NCBI GenBank assembly: GCA_016192455.1
Contig: JACPUC010000001.1
Coordinates: 1-64,000, forward strand
Origin: Candidatus Tectimicrobiota bacterium
GTDB lineage: Bacteria > JACPUC01
DNA length: 64,000 nt
Direction of reading: 5' to 3'
This document shows, piece after piece, positions 35,555-45,306 of the stretch (the first letter of the stretch is position 1; every line of letters starts with the position of its first letter). Both the position numbers and the translations under genes were made by a program. Under the pieces are notes generated by a model. It made no database searches and had not been told where the DNA came from. It saw nothing but the letters and a program-made list of their open reading frames with translations.

Positions 35555-36562
35555 ATGCTCCCCCTCGTCCTGCGCCGTTGCCTCAGCATCGTGCCGACGC
35601 TCTTCGTCGTCTCGGTGCTGATGTTCCTGCTGGCGCGGCTGGCGCCGGGCGACCCGGCGGTGCTGCTGCTGGGCGAGCGCGCCACCCCCGAGGCGGTGGC
35701 CGCCCTGCGCCGCGACCTTGGCCTCGACGATCCCCTCCTGGCACAGTACGGGCGCTACGCGCTGAAGGTGCTGCGGGGCGACTTCGGCTTGTCGCTGCGG
35801 ACGCGCGCGCCGGTGGGCGAGGAGCTGTGGGAGCGCTTCCCGGCCACCCTCGAGCTGGCCCTGGTGAGCATGCTCTGGGCCACGGCCGTCGGCATGCTTG
35901 CCGGCGTCCTGGCGGCGCTGCGGCGCGGCGGCTGGTTCGACCTCCTGAGCCGGGCCGCCGCCGTCACCGGCGTTTCCATGCCGGTCTACTGGCTGGGGCT
36001 TCTGCTGCTGCTGATCTTCTCCGTCTGGCTTGGCTGGCTGCCGCTCTCCGGCCGTCTCAGCATCGGCCTCGAGGCGCCGCGCGTCAGCGGGCTGCTCCTC
36101 GTCGATACGCTGCTGGCGGGGGATCGCGGCGCTTTCCTCGATGCGCTGCGCCACCTCATTCTGCCGGCGCTGGCGCTGGGGTCCATCCCGGTGGCGCTGG
36201 TCGCCCGCATGACGCGGGCCAGCGTGCTTGACGTCCTGCATCAGGATTACGTGCGCACGGCCCGCGCCAAGGGGTTGCCGCCGCGGCGGGTGGTGGGGAA
36301 GCATGTCCTAAAGAACGCGCTCATCGCCATCACTACCGTGGTGGGGCTGCAGTTCGGCCTGCTGCTGAGCGGCGCCATCCTGACCGAAACGATCTTCTCC
36401 TGGCCGGGGATGGGGCGCTGGCTCATCCAGGCCGTCTACGAGCGTGATTTCCAGGTGCTGCAATGCGGCGCCCTCGTCGTCGCCACGGCCTTCGTGCTCA
36501 TCAACCTCCTTGTCGATCTCTCCTATCTCGCGGTTGATCCGCGCCTGCGGCAAAGGAGCTGA
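35555..36562 (+). CDS. Dipeptide/oligopeptide ABC transporter permease (DppB-like)
   Basis: 335 residues, six membrane segments. Typical DppB features: FVVSVLMFLLARLAPGDPA at the N-terminus, LGLDDPLLAQYGRYALKVLRGDFGLS and the EAA-loop region DYVRTARAKGLPPRRVVGKH that contacts the ATPase. It follows the binding protein by 42 bases with a GGTGAG site. It partners with the DppC-like permease at 37052; the gene between them is unrelated. Confidence 0.93.
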   Translation: MLPLVLRRCLSIVPTLFVVSVLMFLLARLAPGDPAVLLLGERATPEAVAALRRDLGLDDPLLAQYGRYALKVLRGDFGLSLRTRAPVGEELWERFPATLELALVSMLWATAVGMLAGVLAALRRGGWFDLLSRAAAVTGVSMPVYWLGLLLLLIFSVWLGWLPLSGRLSIGLEAPRVSGLLLVDTLLAGDRGAFLDALRHLILPALALGSIPVALVARMTRASVLDVLHQDYVRTARAKGLPPRRVVGKHVLKNALIAITTVVGLQFGLLLSGAILTETIFSWPGMGRWLIQAVYERDFQVLQCGALVVATAFVLINLLVDLSYLAVDPRLRQRS

Positions 36563-36688
36563 GCAGCTCGCCGCCTCTCGGCGGGCCTGGCGTCGCCACA
36601 CCATCCCGCGCTGCTGCTTGCTCGACGCTGCCGCCATGTGTAGGCTAAGAGGCGTTGGATCGGCGATGCGCCGCCGCGGAAGAGGGCG

Positions 36689-36988
36689 ATGTCTCGCATG
36701 CGCTGCCACAACTGTTCGACGAGCATCGAGGTGCAGCCGGGGGCGCCGCTGGCGCGCAACGCTGAGTGCCCGAGCTGCGCGGCGGAGCTGCACTGCTGCC
36801 TCAACTGCCGCTTCTACGACAGCGCGGCGCCGAACCAGTGTCGCGAGCCGCAGGCCGAGTGGGTGGCGCGCAAAGAGCGGGCGAACTTCTGCGGCTTCTT
36901 CACCCCTCAGGCGGAGGAGGGGAGGCGCCCGCCGAGGACCTCCAAGGAGACGGCGCGCGACCAGTTGAAGCGGTTGTTCAAGAAGTAG
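36689..36988 (+). CDS. Small zinc-ribbon protein between permease genes
   Basis: 99 residues. MRCHNCSTSIEV and CPSCAAELHCCLNCRF form Cys pairs that look like a zinc ribbon; CGFF and more Cys follow (about ten Cys in all), then a charged tail. The family is a conserved hypothetical one in related GC-rich bacteria as far as I recall; no activity is known to me. AGAGGGCG precedes the ATG. It lies inside the peptide-transport operon, 126 bases after dppB and 63 before dppC, so it is likely co-transcribed. Confidence 0.75.
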   Translation: MSRMRCHNCSTSIEVQPGAPLARNAECPSCAAELHCCLNCRFYDSAAPNQCREPQAEWVARKERANFCGFFTPQAEEGRRPPRTSKETARDQLKRLFKK

Positions 36989-37051
36989 CCGCTGCTTCGT
37001 GGCGGGAGAGGCGCGGGCGCTGCGGCATCTGCCCCGGCTTCGTGGTGGAGG

Positions 37052-37894
37052 GTGGGAAGAATCTTGGGCAGGGGGTCGCTGTCGCTCCTCGCGGGGAGCG
37101 CCATCGTTATCGTCATGGTGCTCGCCGCGGCGCTGGCGCCGCTGCTGGCGCCGCACCCGCCCCTGGCCCACGATCTCCCCAACCGCCTGCGGCCCCCCTG
37201 GGGGTTCGCCGCCGGCGACGCCCGCCATCTCCTCGGCACCGATGACTTCGGCCGCGATCTCCTCAGCCGGCTCCTCCACGGGGCGCGCTATTCCCTCCTG
37301 GTGGGTTTCCTCTCCATGGGCATCGCCCTCCTCGGCGGCGGCGTCCTCGGCGCGGCGGCGGGCTTCGCGGGGCGCCTGGCGGATGTCGTCCTCATGCGCG
37401 CCGTCGATGTGATGCTCGCCTTCCCGGCCATCCTCCTGGCCATCATCATCGTGGCGCTCCTGGGGCCGAGCCTCGGTCACGCCATGCTCGCCGTGGGCGT
37501 CGTCGGCATCCCGCACGTGGCCCGCCTGACGCGCGCCACGGTGATGGCGGAGCTGGCGCGCGACTACGTCCTGGCTGCCCGCGCCGCGGGAGCCGGCGCC
37601 CCCCGCGTCCTCCTGCGCGGCATCCTCCCCAACATCGCGGGGCCGCTGGCGGTGCAGGCGAGCCTCACCTTTGCGAGCGCCATTGTCGAGGCGGCGGGAC
37701 TCAGCTTCCTCGGCCTCGGCGCCCAGCCGCCCTTGCCGGAGTGGGGGGCCATGCTCAACGCGGGCCGACCCCTCCTCTTCCGCGCTTGGTGGGTGATCAC
37801 CTTCCCTGGTTTGGCGATCCTCCTGGCGGGTCTGGCGTTCAACCTCCTCGGCGACGGCCTGCGCGACCTCCTCGATCCGGCCGGGCGGCGCTAG
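37052..37894 (+). CDS. Dipeptide/oligopeptide ABC transporter permease (DppC-like)
   Basis: 280 residues with DppC marks: HLLGTDDFGRDLLSRLLHGA, then EAA loop DYVLAARAAGAGAPRVLLRG and LSFLGLGAQPPLPEWGAML. It would pair with the DppB-like subunit to form the channel. The GTG at 37052 has its GGAGG directly adjoining; TTG at 37064 is an alternative with better spacing. The DppD/DppF ATPases expected next are absent; non-transport sequence and a LivK-type gene follow. Confidence 0.9.
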   Translation: MGRILGRGSLSLLAGSAIVIVMVLAAALAPLLAPHPPLAHDLPNRLRPPWGFAAGDARHLLGTDDFGRDLLSRLLHGARYSLLVGFLSMGIALLGGGVLGAAAGFAGRLADVVLMRAVDVMLAFPAILLAIIIVALLGPSLGHAMLAVGVVGIPHVARLTRATVMAELARDYVLAARAAGAGAPRVLLRGILPNIAGPLAVQASLTFASAIVEAAGLSFLGLGAQPPLPEWGAMLNAGRPLLFRAWWVITFPGLAILLAGLAFNLLGDGLRDLLDPAGRR

Positions 37895-38280
37895 GACGCG
37901 CCTTGCAGGCACTCGCCGCGGGGGGGCCCTCGCTCCCGCGGCCACGCCGGCGACGTCGCTCCTCACGGACATGGCGCGTGCCCAGCCCCCCAGTTGCCGG
38001 CTTCGAGCCGCCTGGGTCCGTAGCGTGTTGACGCAAGAGCGGCATTGGGAATATCCTGGTGAACAATCAAGAAAGCTTTCCGCCCGAAAGAGTTGGGGCG
38101 TCGCGGGGCGGCTTTCGGGTGGCTCCGACGTTCCGCCGCGCACGCAGACCGCCCAGAAGGTGGGTGCGAGTTCCTGTAAACCGTTACCGGCCGTCCTGCG
38201 CCGTCGAATTCCGGCTCATTCTCAATGCCGATCGACCGGACACCGTCCCTGCGCGGGATGTATCAAAGGGGGGAATGGCG
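37895..38280. other. Upstream region of the LivK-type gene
   Basis: 386 bases with no supported gene. A TTGACG box (38028-38033) with 17-bp spacing to ATATCC may be a promoter. CCCGAAAG (38093-38100) and CTTTCGGG (38112-38119) form a perfect 8-bp stem in the leader. Confidence 0.35.
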
Positions 38281-39450
38281 ATGCAAGCGAGGATATATCG
38301 AATCGTCGTCGTTGCGGTGGCCCTGCTGTTAGCTCTCGCTATCCTGCCGGCGCCGCGAACTGCTGCTGCTGAGTTGAAGATCGGCGCCATTCTGCCCATC
38401 TCGGGCTACCTGGCGGCCGTGGGCCAGGGACAAAAGGTTGCCATGGACATGGCGGTGGAGGAAATCAACGCCGCCGGCGGCGTCAACGGCAAAAAGATTC
38501 AGGTCATGGTGGTTGACGATAGCGGCAAGATCGAGGAATCGATCACCGCGGCAAAGCGCGTGATCGACCGCGACAAGGTGCTGATGATCTGGGGTCCCTT
38601 CACGAGCGGCCAGTCCGAAAGCACCTTCCCGGTTGCCAATCGCGCCGGCGTGCCGATCGTCTCCTCCTCGTCAGCGAAGCCCGGCGTCGCGGCGGCGAAC
38701 CGGCCCTGGGCGTTTCGGAACTCCGTGACGACCGATAAGCGCTACCGCGATATCGTTCAACTCTGGGTGAAGCGGTTCAACATCAAGCGGGTGGTGATTC
38801 TCTTCGACAGCCAGGAACCGGTGATGAAGGCCACGGCCGAGCAGGACTTTCCGATGCTGGTGAAGAATGCCGGAGCGCAGGTTGTCGATTCGATCACGCA
38901 TGGGACGAAAGACGTTGATCACAGCGCCCAGATCACCCGCTTGAAGTCCGTGAAACCGGATGGCGTGATGGTGAGCGCCGTCCATGGCGGCGCCGCGTTG
39001 ATCGCCAAGGAAATGGTGAAGCAAGGGCTGGGGAAACTCCCCGTCATGGGCGGCATTGCGCATGATTCGCGCTGGGTGGAGCTGGCGGGCAGCGCCGCCG
39101 AGGGCGCCTGGACGACCAACGGCTTCTGGACCGATAGTCCCGATGCCAACATGCAGAAGTTCCTCAAAGCGTTCAAGGAGCGCAGCAAAGGGGGATTCGC
39201 GCCGAACGCGGAAATCGCCGCCCTCTACGACACGGTCCACATCAGCGCGAAGATCATGAAAGAGCAGGCAATTACAGGCGAGCCGGCGAAGCTCCAGGAG
39301 GAGCGCGAGAAAATCCGTCGGGGCTGGGAAGCGGTGAAGGAGTATCCAGGCGTGACCGGCCTCACCACCATGACGCCGAGCGGCGATACCTTCAAGACCA
39401 CGGAGATGCTGGTGGTGCGGGAGGGGCGTTTCCAGCGCATTCCGCAATAG
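38281..39450 (+). CDS. Branched-chain-amino-acid-type (LivK) ABC transporter substrate-binding protein
   Basis: 389 residues with a signal peptide (MQARIYRIVVVAVALLLALA, cut after the TAAA region) and the periplasmic type I fold: LKIGAILPISGYLAAVGQGQ, EINAAGGVNGKKIQVMVVDD, and GPFTSGQSESTFPVANRAGV. These receptors bind amino acids, amides or aromatic acids. ATG at 38281 was preferred over 38275 because AAAGGGGGG then has the right distance. Permeases (LivH/LivM) and ATPases (LivG/LivF) are not adjacent; it is an orphan receptor here. Confidence 0.9.
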   Translation: MQARIYRIVVVAVALLLALAILPAPRTAAAELKIGAILPISGYLAAVGQGQKVAMDMAVEEINAAGGVNGKKIQVMVVDDSGKIEESITAAKRVIDRDKVLMIWGPFTSGQSESTFPVANRAGVPIVSSSSAKPGVAAANRPWAFRNSVTTDKRYRDIVQLWVKRFNIKRVVILFDSQEPVMKATAEQDFPMLVKNAGAQVVDSITHGTKDVDHSAQITRLKSVKPDGVMVSAVHGGAALIAKEMVKQGLGKLPVMGGIAHDSRWVELAGSAAEGAWTTNGFWTDSPDANMQKFLKAFKERSKGGFAPNAEIAALYDTVHISAKIMKEQAITGEPAKLQEEREKIRRGWEAVKEYPGVTGLTTMTPSGDTFKTTEMLVVREGRFQRIPQ

Positions 39451-39629
39451 CGCCAGGAGAACCTGCCAGGCCGCGTTGGAAGCAGGCGGCGGTTGGCGGT
39501 TTTCGCCGCGGGCCGCCGCCGAAGCGCTGTTGCTGCGGCGAGCTCCCCGTCGCGCAGGGGTGGGAGTGATCGGCGGCGGGAGGGGCCGTCCCATTGCTGA
39601 GGCGGCGGCAGAGAGGCAGCCGCGGCAGC

Positions 39630-40541
39630 CTACGTGGCAGCCGCGGCGGCGTCGCGCTGCTCGAGGAGGAAGCGCTGGAAGAGCCTGCAGATAGGGCTCA
39701 TCGTGTGGCCGCGTCGGCTGACGATGTAGAAGCAGCGCCGGAAGTGGACGTCCTTGATCGTCACCACCTGCAGGCGGCCGGCGGCCACGTCGTCGGCGAC
39801 GGCGCGGCGGGAGAGGATCGAGAGGCCCACGCCGGCCTTGATGCCCTGCAGGACGGCGACGTTGCTCCCCATCTCCGCCGCCACGGAGAAGCTGGCGGGG
39901 TCGATGCCGTGCTGCCGGGAGAGATCCTCGAAGATGCGGCGCGACCCGGAGCCGCGCTCGCGTAGAATAAAGGGCTGCCGCTGCACCTCGGCCATGCTGA
40001 CGCGGCCGCGCCCGGCCAGCGGGTGCGAGGTCGGTACGACCAGAACAAGCTCGTCGTGCAAGAACTCTACGTACTCGAGCTTGGCGTTGCCGAGCTTCGC
40101 CCCCACCACGCCAAGCTCGATCTCTCCTTCCTTCACGGCTTCGAGTATACCCTTCGAGTCGTCGATGCGCAGCGTCACGCGCACCTCCGGGTAGTGCCGC
40201 TTGAACTCCCCCAGCATGCCGGGCAGGAGGTACTCCCCCGGGATGGTGCTGCCGCCAACGAGAAGCTCGCCGCGCACGTAGCCGCCAAGCTGGTCGAGTG
40301 CCTGGCGCGCCTCCTGCACGAGGTGCACCAGGCGGCGCGCGTAGTGGTACAGGATGTCGCCCGCCGGCGTGGGGGCGATGCGGTTGCCGAGGCGATCAAA
40401 GAGGCGCGCGCCGAGGTCCTCCTCGAGCTGCTTGATATGACCGCTGACCGTGGGCTGGGTGAGGGCAAGCTCGGACGCCGCGCGCGAGAAGCTGGCATGC
40501 TCGTACACCTTGCTGAACACTTCGAGCTGCCGCAGGTCCAT
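39630..40541 (-). CDS. LysR family transcriptional regulator
   Basis: 303 residues. The winged HTH spans 1-60 (LEVFSKVYEHASFSRAASEL and ALTQPTVSGHIKQLEEDLGA); the effector domain begins near 90 (GELLVGGSTIPGEYLLPGML), the CysB/CbbR-like form. ATG at 40541 follows AGGGAGAGCC. It stands downstream of selB on the same strand, 107 bases away, so it may be read from the sel transcript; its target is not evident. The stretch STIPGEYLLP suggests the CysL/YwfM branch. Confidence 0.92.
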   Translation of the reverse strand: MDLRQLEVFSKVYEHASFSRAASELALTQPTVSGHIKQLEEDLGARLFDRLGNRIAPTPAGDILYHYARRLVHLVQEARQALDQLGGYVRGELLVGGSTIPGEYLLPGMLGEFKRHYPEVRVTLRIDDSKGILEAVKEGEIELGVVGAKLGNAKLEYVEFLHDELVLVVPTSHPLAGRGRVSMAEVQRQPFILRERGSGSRRIFEDLSRQHGIDPASFSVAAEMGSNVAVLQGIKAGVGLSILSRRAVADDVAAGRLQVVTIKDVHFRRCFYIVSRRGHTMSPICRLFQRFLLEQRDAAAAAT

Positions 40542-40648
40542 GGCTCTCCCTGCGCCGGCAGGCCGGCGCGTCGCGCCGGCTCGATCCGGCAGGTTGGTGG
40601 CGACCGTCACGCCCGCGCCGCCGTGCCGGAGCTGGAGGGGACGCCTCC

Positions 40649-42553
40649 CTAGCCGCGCAGCACGCGCTTGTCCCCCACGCGCATCGTGACGCGGGCGTTG
40701 TCGAAGTACTCGAGCAGCGGAATGGCGTGCTTGCGGGAGATGGCGAGGAGGTCGCGGAACTCCGAGGGGGCGATCTCGCCGCTGCGCTCGAGGTGCTCGC
40801 GCAGGAGCTGCTCGGCGTGTTCGAGCTGACGGCGGTGGAAGACGAGGTTATCCTTCAGGCGCACCAGGGTCTGCTGGTCGATGAGGACCTGGATGAGCTC
40901 CCTCGCATTCACCCCGGGGTGGTTGAACTGCGCCGCCACCTCGTCCACCGTGGGCGGCTGCAGACCATACCCCAGGTAGGCCGCTTCGAGGTCATGCCGC
41001 AGGGCTTCCTCTGCCGCGCCGAGCTGCACGCGGTGCGAGCCGAGGCGCACGAGGCTGCCGCTGCTGACCACGGCGCCGCGCTGCTCGAGGCGCTGGAGCA
41101 GGACGCTGAACACCTTGTCGGCGTCGAGATGCGTGCGCGACCGCAGTTCGCCGCGCGCCATCCCCTCCTTCAAAGGCTGCGCGGTATGAAAGGCGCCGAG
41201 CTGTTCGAGCAAGTGCGCTTCCACCTGGCGCGCCACTTCGGGATGGATCACCCAGCGACTCTCGGCGTCGATGAGCCGGAGCTCAGCCGCGGCCAGCAGC
41301 TCGTCCACCACCGCGGTGAGCTGGGCCAAGCTCAGGTGCGTGCGCGGCAGGAGGTCCCTGACGTTGATGCCGTTGTCGCCGGCGCTGCGGACGTGCAGCT
41401 TCACCAGCTCCGCGTCGCTCCCCGTCTCCAGCCCTTTGAAGTACTCCAGCGTCTCGGCGCGGAAGCGCTTCAGGCGGCCCGGTCCGACGTCGAGGATGAC
41501 GCCGCCGCCGATCGTGGACATGGGGGAGTAGCTGCGCGCCACGAAGCGGTCGCGCGGCCGCACCGCCAGCGGGCGCTCGAGGCGCGCCTGCACGGGGGCT
41601 TGCTGGCCCGGCTCCAACAGCTCGCGGTCGAAGAGGTAGAGACGCGCCATCACCTCGCTGGTGCCGGTGTGGAAGCGCACGCGATGGCGGTGCTTGAGGG
41701 GCGCGGGGGCATCGGCGAGGAGCCGAAAGCGGACATTGAGCACCGACGTCGCCAAGAGCTCCCCCGGATGCGCCAGCACGCTGCCGCGGTCAAGCTGGTC
41801 CTTCTCGATGCCTTGCAGGTTCACCGCGGTGCGCTGCCCGGCCACGGCGCGGGAGACCGCGGCGTTGTGGACCTGCAGGCCGCGCACCCGAGCCGCAAGG
41901 CCCTCGGGGTAGACCTCCACCCGATCCTCAACCTCGACGCTGCCCGAGGTGAGGGTTCCCGTCACCACCGTGCCGAAGCCGCGCATGCTGAAGACTCGGT
42001 CGATGGGCAGGCGGAAGGGGCCGTCGCTCTGCTTCGGCGCCGCCCGTGCCAGGACCTCCCGCAGCGCCTGCTTCAGGTCCTCCAGACCCGCAAGGGTCTT
42101 CGAGGAGACCGGCACGATGGGCTTGCCGCCCAAGCATGTCGGGGCGAAGAACTCCTCCACATCGTCGCGCACGAGGTCCAGCCACTCCTCGTCCACCATG
42201 TCGATCTTGGTGAGGGCGATGACGCCGTCCTGAATGGCGAGGAGGTCGCAGATCGCCAGGTGCTCGCGCGTCTGCGGCATCACCCCTTCATCGGCGGCGA
42301 TGACGAAGAGCACCAGGTCGATGCCGCCGACGCCGGCCAGCATGTTCTTCACGAAGCGCTCGTGCCCCGGCACATCGACGATGCCCACGTGGTAGTCGCC
42401 CCCGGGGTCCCAGGAGGCAAACCCCAGGTCGATCGTGATGCCCCGCTCCTTCTCCTCCTTCAGGCGGTCGGTGTCGATGCCGGTCAAGGCCTTCACCAGG
42501 CTGGTCTTGCCGTGGTCGATGTGGCCGGCCGTGCCGATGACGATCTCTTTCAT
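40649..42553 (-). CDS. selB: Selenocysteine-specific elongation factor SelB
   Basis: 634 residues. The GTPase part has G1 GHIDHGKT (10-17), RGITID, G3 DVPGH (60-64) and G4 TKID (115-118); two beta-barrel domains and a C-terminal set of winged helices (from ~380) that bind the SECIS RNA follow. Full SelB length and the C-terminal helices separate it from EF-Tu. It carries Sec-tRNA to UGA codons next to a SECIS hairpin, here that of the redoxin at 22.4-23.1 kb. ATG at 42553; the long upstream frame is not family-like. It lies 147 bases after selA on the same strand. Confidence 0.95.
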   Translation of the reverse strand: MKEIVIGTAGHIDHGKTSLVKALTGIDTDRLKEEKERGITIDLGFASWDPGGDYHVGIVDVPGHERFVKNMLAGVGGIDLVLFVIAADEGVMPQTREHLAICDLLAIQDGVIALTKIDMVDEEWLDLVRDDVEEFFAPTCLGGKPIVPVSSKTLAGLEDLKQALREVLARAAPKQSDGPFRLPIDRVFSMRGFGTVVTGTLTSGSVEVEDRVEVYPEGLAARVRGLQVHNAAVSRAVAGQRTAVNLQGIEKDQLDRGSVLAHPGELLATSVLNVRFRLLADAPAPLKHRHRVRFHTGTSEVMARLYLFDRELLEPGQQAPVQARLERPLAVRPRDRFVARSYSPMSTIGGGVILDVGPGRLKRFRAETLEYFKGLETGSDAELVKLHVRSAGDNGINVRDLLPRTHLSLAQLTAVVDELLAAAELRLIDAESRWVIHPEVARQVEAHLLEQLGAFHTAQPLKEGMARGELRSRTHLDADKVFSVLLQRLEQRGAVVSSGSLVRLGSHRVQLGAAEEALRHDLEAAYLGYGLQPPTVDEVAAQFNHPGVNARELIQVLIDQQTLVRLKDNLVFHRRQLEHAEQLLREHLERSGEIAPSEFRDLLAISRKHAIPLLEYFDNARVTMRVGDKRVLRG

Positions 42554-42699
42554 GCTCAGGCATCCACCATGGGCTGCACTCGGCAAGCGCGGCGGCGGCA
42601 AAAGCCGGCTGCGCGGGCAGCCGCGGCGCGCCTCGCCCCCGGCTGGGCGATGGAAGAGCGCCGGCGCTTGCTGAAAGGATAGCACGCCGCCTCGGTTCG

Positions 42700-44127
42700 T
42701 CAATCTGTCGGCGGCTGCTCCGGCGGCAGGGTGGCCAGGCGCGCCGCCGACCTGACGAGGTCCGACAGATCATCCGGCAGCAGGGTGCGGACGTCGAGCA
42801 GAACGACATCGTGCCGCACCCGCGCGATTACCGGCGGCTCGCCGCCGCGCAGGTGGCGCTCGATGGCGGCGGAGCCGAGGCTGTCGCAGCGCAAGGCGAC
42901 GGCCGTCGTCGGCAGCTCGAGGGTGGGAAGCGAGCCGCCGCCGGGCGCTGAGGTCGTTTCGGCGAGCTCGATCGTGAAGCGGGAGTCCAGCACTTCGCGG
43001 AGCCGCTTCGCCAGTTCCTTGGCCAGCACTGCGAGTTCCTCAGGGGTGAGGGTCAAGAGGCGCAGGGTGGGGACGTGCCGCCGGGCGCGCGCCTCGTCGA
43101 GGTAGAGGCGCAGCGTCGCTTCCAGGGCGGCGAGGGTCAGCTTGTCGACGCGCACCGCGCGGGTGAGGGGATGCCGCTGCAGGCGCCGCAGGAGATCGCG
43201 GGCCCCGACGATGATGCCGGCCTGAGGTCCGCCGAGGAGCTTATCGCCGCTGAAGCAGACGAGGTCGGCGCCGGCGGCGACGACGTCGGGGACGGTTGGC
43301 TCATCGCCCGGCAGGCCGGAGAGGAAGCTGCCGCTGCCCAGGTCCACCATCACCGGCAGGTTGCGCCGTCGGCCGAGCGCCGCGAGTTCAGCCGGCGGAA
43401 CCTCTTCGGCGAACCCAACGACGCGGAAGTTGCTCGGGTGCACCTTCAGAAGTAGGGCGGTGTGCGGCCCGATGGCGCCCTCGTAGTCGGCGAGGCGCGT
43501 CTTGTTCGTCGTCCCCACCTCGCGCAGGAGCGCGCCGCTCAGCGCCATGATCTCCGGGATGCGGAAGGAGCCGCCGATCTCCACCAGCTCGCCGCGCGAC
43601 ACGATGACCTCGCGGCCCTGCGCCAGGGCCTGCAGGGAGAGGAGGACCGCGGCGGCGTTGTTGTTCACCACCAGGGCGTCCTCGGCGCCGGCGAGGCGAC
43701 GCAAGAGCGCCCGCAGGTGCTCGTACCGTTCGCCCCGCTCCCCGGCCTGCAGGTCGTACTCGAGGTTCGTGTAGCTGGCCGCCGTGCGCTGGATGGCCTG
43801 CATGGCCTCTTCGGCCAGCACGGAGCGCCCCAGGTTGGTATGCAAGATGACCCCCGTGGCATTGATGACCCGCCGGAGCTGGGGGTGCCGCACCTGCCGC
43901 AGGCGCGCCACGACCTCGCCGGCCAGCGCCGCGGACTCCCGCTCGCCGGCTTGGTCTGGGGAGACCGCCTGCAGGATGCGCTGCCGGGCGGCCTCGATGG
44001 CCTCGCGCACCGCTGCCACCAACAGCCGATGCGGCAACCCGCCCGCCTGCTCCGCCACGAGCGGATGGCGCAGGATCTCATCGACCGCCGGCAAGCGGCG
44101 CAGGTGCTCGGATTTCCAGGCGCTCAT
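42700..44127 (-). CDS. selA: L-seryl-tRNA(Sec) selenium transferase SelA
   Basis: 475 residues, the normal bacterial SelA length. Signature stretches: RRVINATGVILHTNLGRSVL, NNNAAAVLLSLQALA and CFSGDKLLGGPQAGII with Lys296, the pyridoxal-phosphate-binding residue. It converts Ser-tRNA(Sec) to Sec-tRNA(Sec) with selenophosphate. ATG at 44127 starts MSAWKSEHLRRLP; the upstream frame extends without support. A TTGCAA/TACGTT promoter lies 50-78 bases upstream. selD and the tRNA-Sec gene (selC) are not in the window. Confidence 0.95.
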   Translation of the reverse strand: MSAWKSEHLRRLPAVDEILRHPLVAEQAGGLPHRLLVAAVREAIEAARQRILQAVSPDQAGERESAALAGEVVARLRQVRHPQLRRVINATGVILHTNLGRSVLAEEAMQAIQRTAASYTNLEYDLQAGERGERYEHLRALLRRLAGAEDALVVNNNAAAVLLSLQALAQGREVIVSRGELVEIGGSFRIPEIMALSGALLREVGTTNKTRLADYEGAIGPHTALLLKVHPSNFRVVGFAEEVPPAELAALGRRRNLPVMVDLGSGSFLSGLPGDEPTVPDVVAAGADLVCFSGDKLLGGPQAGIIVGARDLLRRLQRHPLTRAVRVDKLTLAALEATLRLYLDEARARRHVPTLRLLTLTPEELAVLAKELAKRLREVLDSRFTIELAETTSAPGGGSLPTLELPTTAVALRCDSLGSAAIERHLRGGEPPVIARVRHDVVLLDVRTLLPDDLSDLVRSAARLATLPPEQPPTD

Positions 44128-44496
44128 GGGAGATTTCCATGCAAGCGGGCAGGGCCAGTCTAAGTCTTTGAAAATGAACGTATCACACGACTCCTCCGGT
44201 TGCAAGTCAGGGGTGGGGGCGGGGCGGGGGAGCTTCGGCGGGCAGGCGCCGGGCGCGGCCCTCGCGTCCGCCCAGCCGCGCGAGGGAGGCCCAGCTCAAG
44301 CGGCCTGGCAACGTTCGCGCCTCGGCGCGGTGTTCCGTCTTCATCCGCCGAGGGGAGCATGCTATGATACACGAGGAGGTGGGGCGGGGAAGTCCCATCC
44401 GCAGCCCTCGGTGGGGCGAGAGCGATGCGGCCGAGCGCGATGCGGCCGAGCGCGCGGCCGTCTTGACCCTCGCGGGAGGCATGCCGGAGGGCGCTG
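44128..44496. other. Divergent region between selA and scpA
   Basis: 369 bases with no gene. It carries the selA promoter, a TATGAT -10-like box (44363-44368) facing scpA, and a short tandem repeat of GCGATGCGGCCGAGC near 44422-44452. Confidence 0.4.
44177..44205 (-). promoter_or_regulatory. Probable selA promoter
   Basis: On the minus strand TTGCAA (44200-44205), a 17-bp spacer and TACGTT (44177-44182). The predicted start leaves a leader of about 43 bases before selA. Confidence 0.45.
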
Positions 44497-45306
44497 GTGC
44501 GCGCGGCCTCCCTGCAGCAGGTGCGCCACATGGCCTACGAAGTGAAGCTGCCGTTTTTCGAAGGACCCCTCGACCTCCTCATCCATCTCATCCGCGAGAA
44601 CGAACTCGATATCTACGATATTCCGATCGCCACCATCACCGAGCAGTACCTTGCCTACCTCGAGACGATGCGCAGCTTGAACCTCGACGTGGCCGGCGAG
44701 TTCCTGGTGATGGCCGCCACCCTCACCCACATCAAGTCGCAGATGCTCCTGCCCAGGCCGACGCTCGAGGGCCTCGACGACGAGGGGGGGGTTGATCCGC
44801 GGCTGGAGCTCGTTGAGCGCCTCCTCGAGTACCAGCGCTACAAGGCGGCGGCGGTCGAGCTGCGCCAGCGCGAGCTCGAGTGCCTCGACACGTTCGCGAG
44901 AGAGGCCGCGAACGACCTGTCCGCGTCGAGCCGAGAGGAGGGAGGCTTCCTCGAGGTGGGTCTCTTCGACCTGCTCGCCGCGCTCAAGGAGGTGCTGGCG
45001 CGGCTGCCGCAGGAGTCCTTCCACGAGGTTACGCTGGACGCCATCAGCGTCACCGACCGCATCAACTGGCTGATGAGCCGGCTGGCGGAGACGCCGCGCT
45101 GCGTCTTCCAGGAGCTCTTCGCCGATAGCAGCAGCCGCATGGAGATGATCGTCACCTTCCTGGCCCTCCTCGAGGTGGTGCGGCTGCGCCTCGTGCGCCT
45201 CGTGCAGGTGCAGCGCTTCGGGCCGATCCACGTCTCCCTCGCTGTGGAGCCCTCCCTGGAGGAGGCCGCATCCGATGGACCCCCGGCAAGCGAAAGCCAT
45301 CATTGA
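44497..45306 (+). CDS. scpA: Segregation and condensation protein ScpA
   Basis: 269 residues, kleisin subunit of the SMC-ScpAB condensin. The N-terminus VKLPFFEGPLDLLIHLIREN is diagnostic, followed by IYDIPIATITEQYLAYL and VAGEFLVMAATLTHIKSQML; the C-terminal winged helix ends with LLEVVRLRLVRLVQVQRFGP. It bridges SMC heads in chromosome segregation. The GTG at 44497 has a good CGGAGG site; ATG 44530 nearer to the conserved start is the alternative. It overlaps scpB by 32 bases. Confidence 0.94.
   Translation: MRAASLQQVRHMAYEVKLPFFEGPLDLLIHLIRENELDIYDIPIATITEQYLAYLETMRSLNLDVAGEFLVMAATLTHIKSQMLLPRPTLEGLDDEGGVDPRLELVERLLEYQRYKAAAVELRQRELECLDTFAREAANDLSASSREEGGFLEVGLFDLLAALKEVLARLPQESFHEVTLDAISVTDRINWLMSRLAETPRCVFQELFADSSSRMEMIVTFLALLEVVRLRLVRLVQVQRFGPIHVSLAVEPSLEEAASDGPPASESHH

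Noticed and set aside
40649-44127. A search for selC (tRNA-Sec) beside selA/selB
   Set aside because: No ~95-nt tRNA with a UCA anticodon and long acceptor/variable arm was recognised in the spacers near sel genes or elsewhere in the window.
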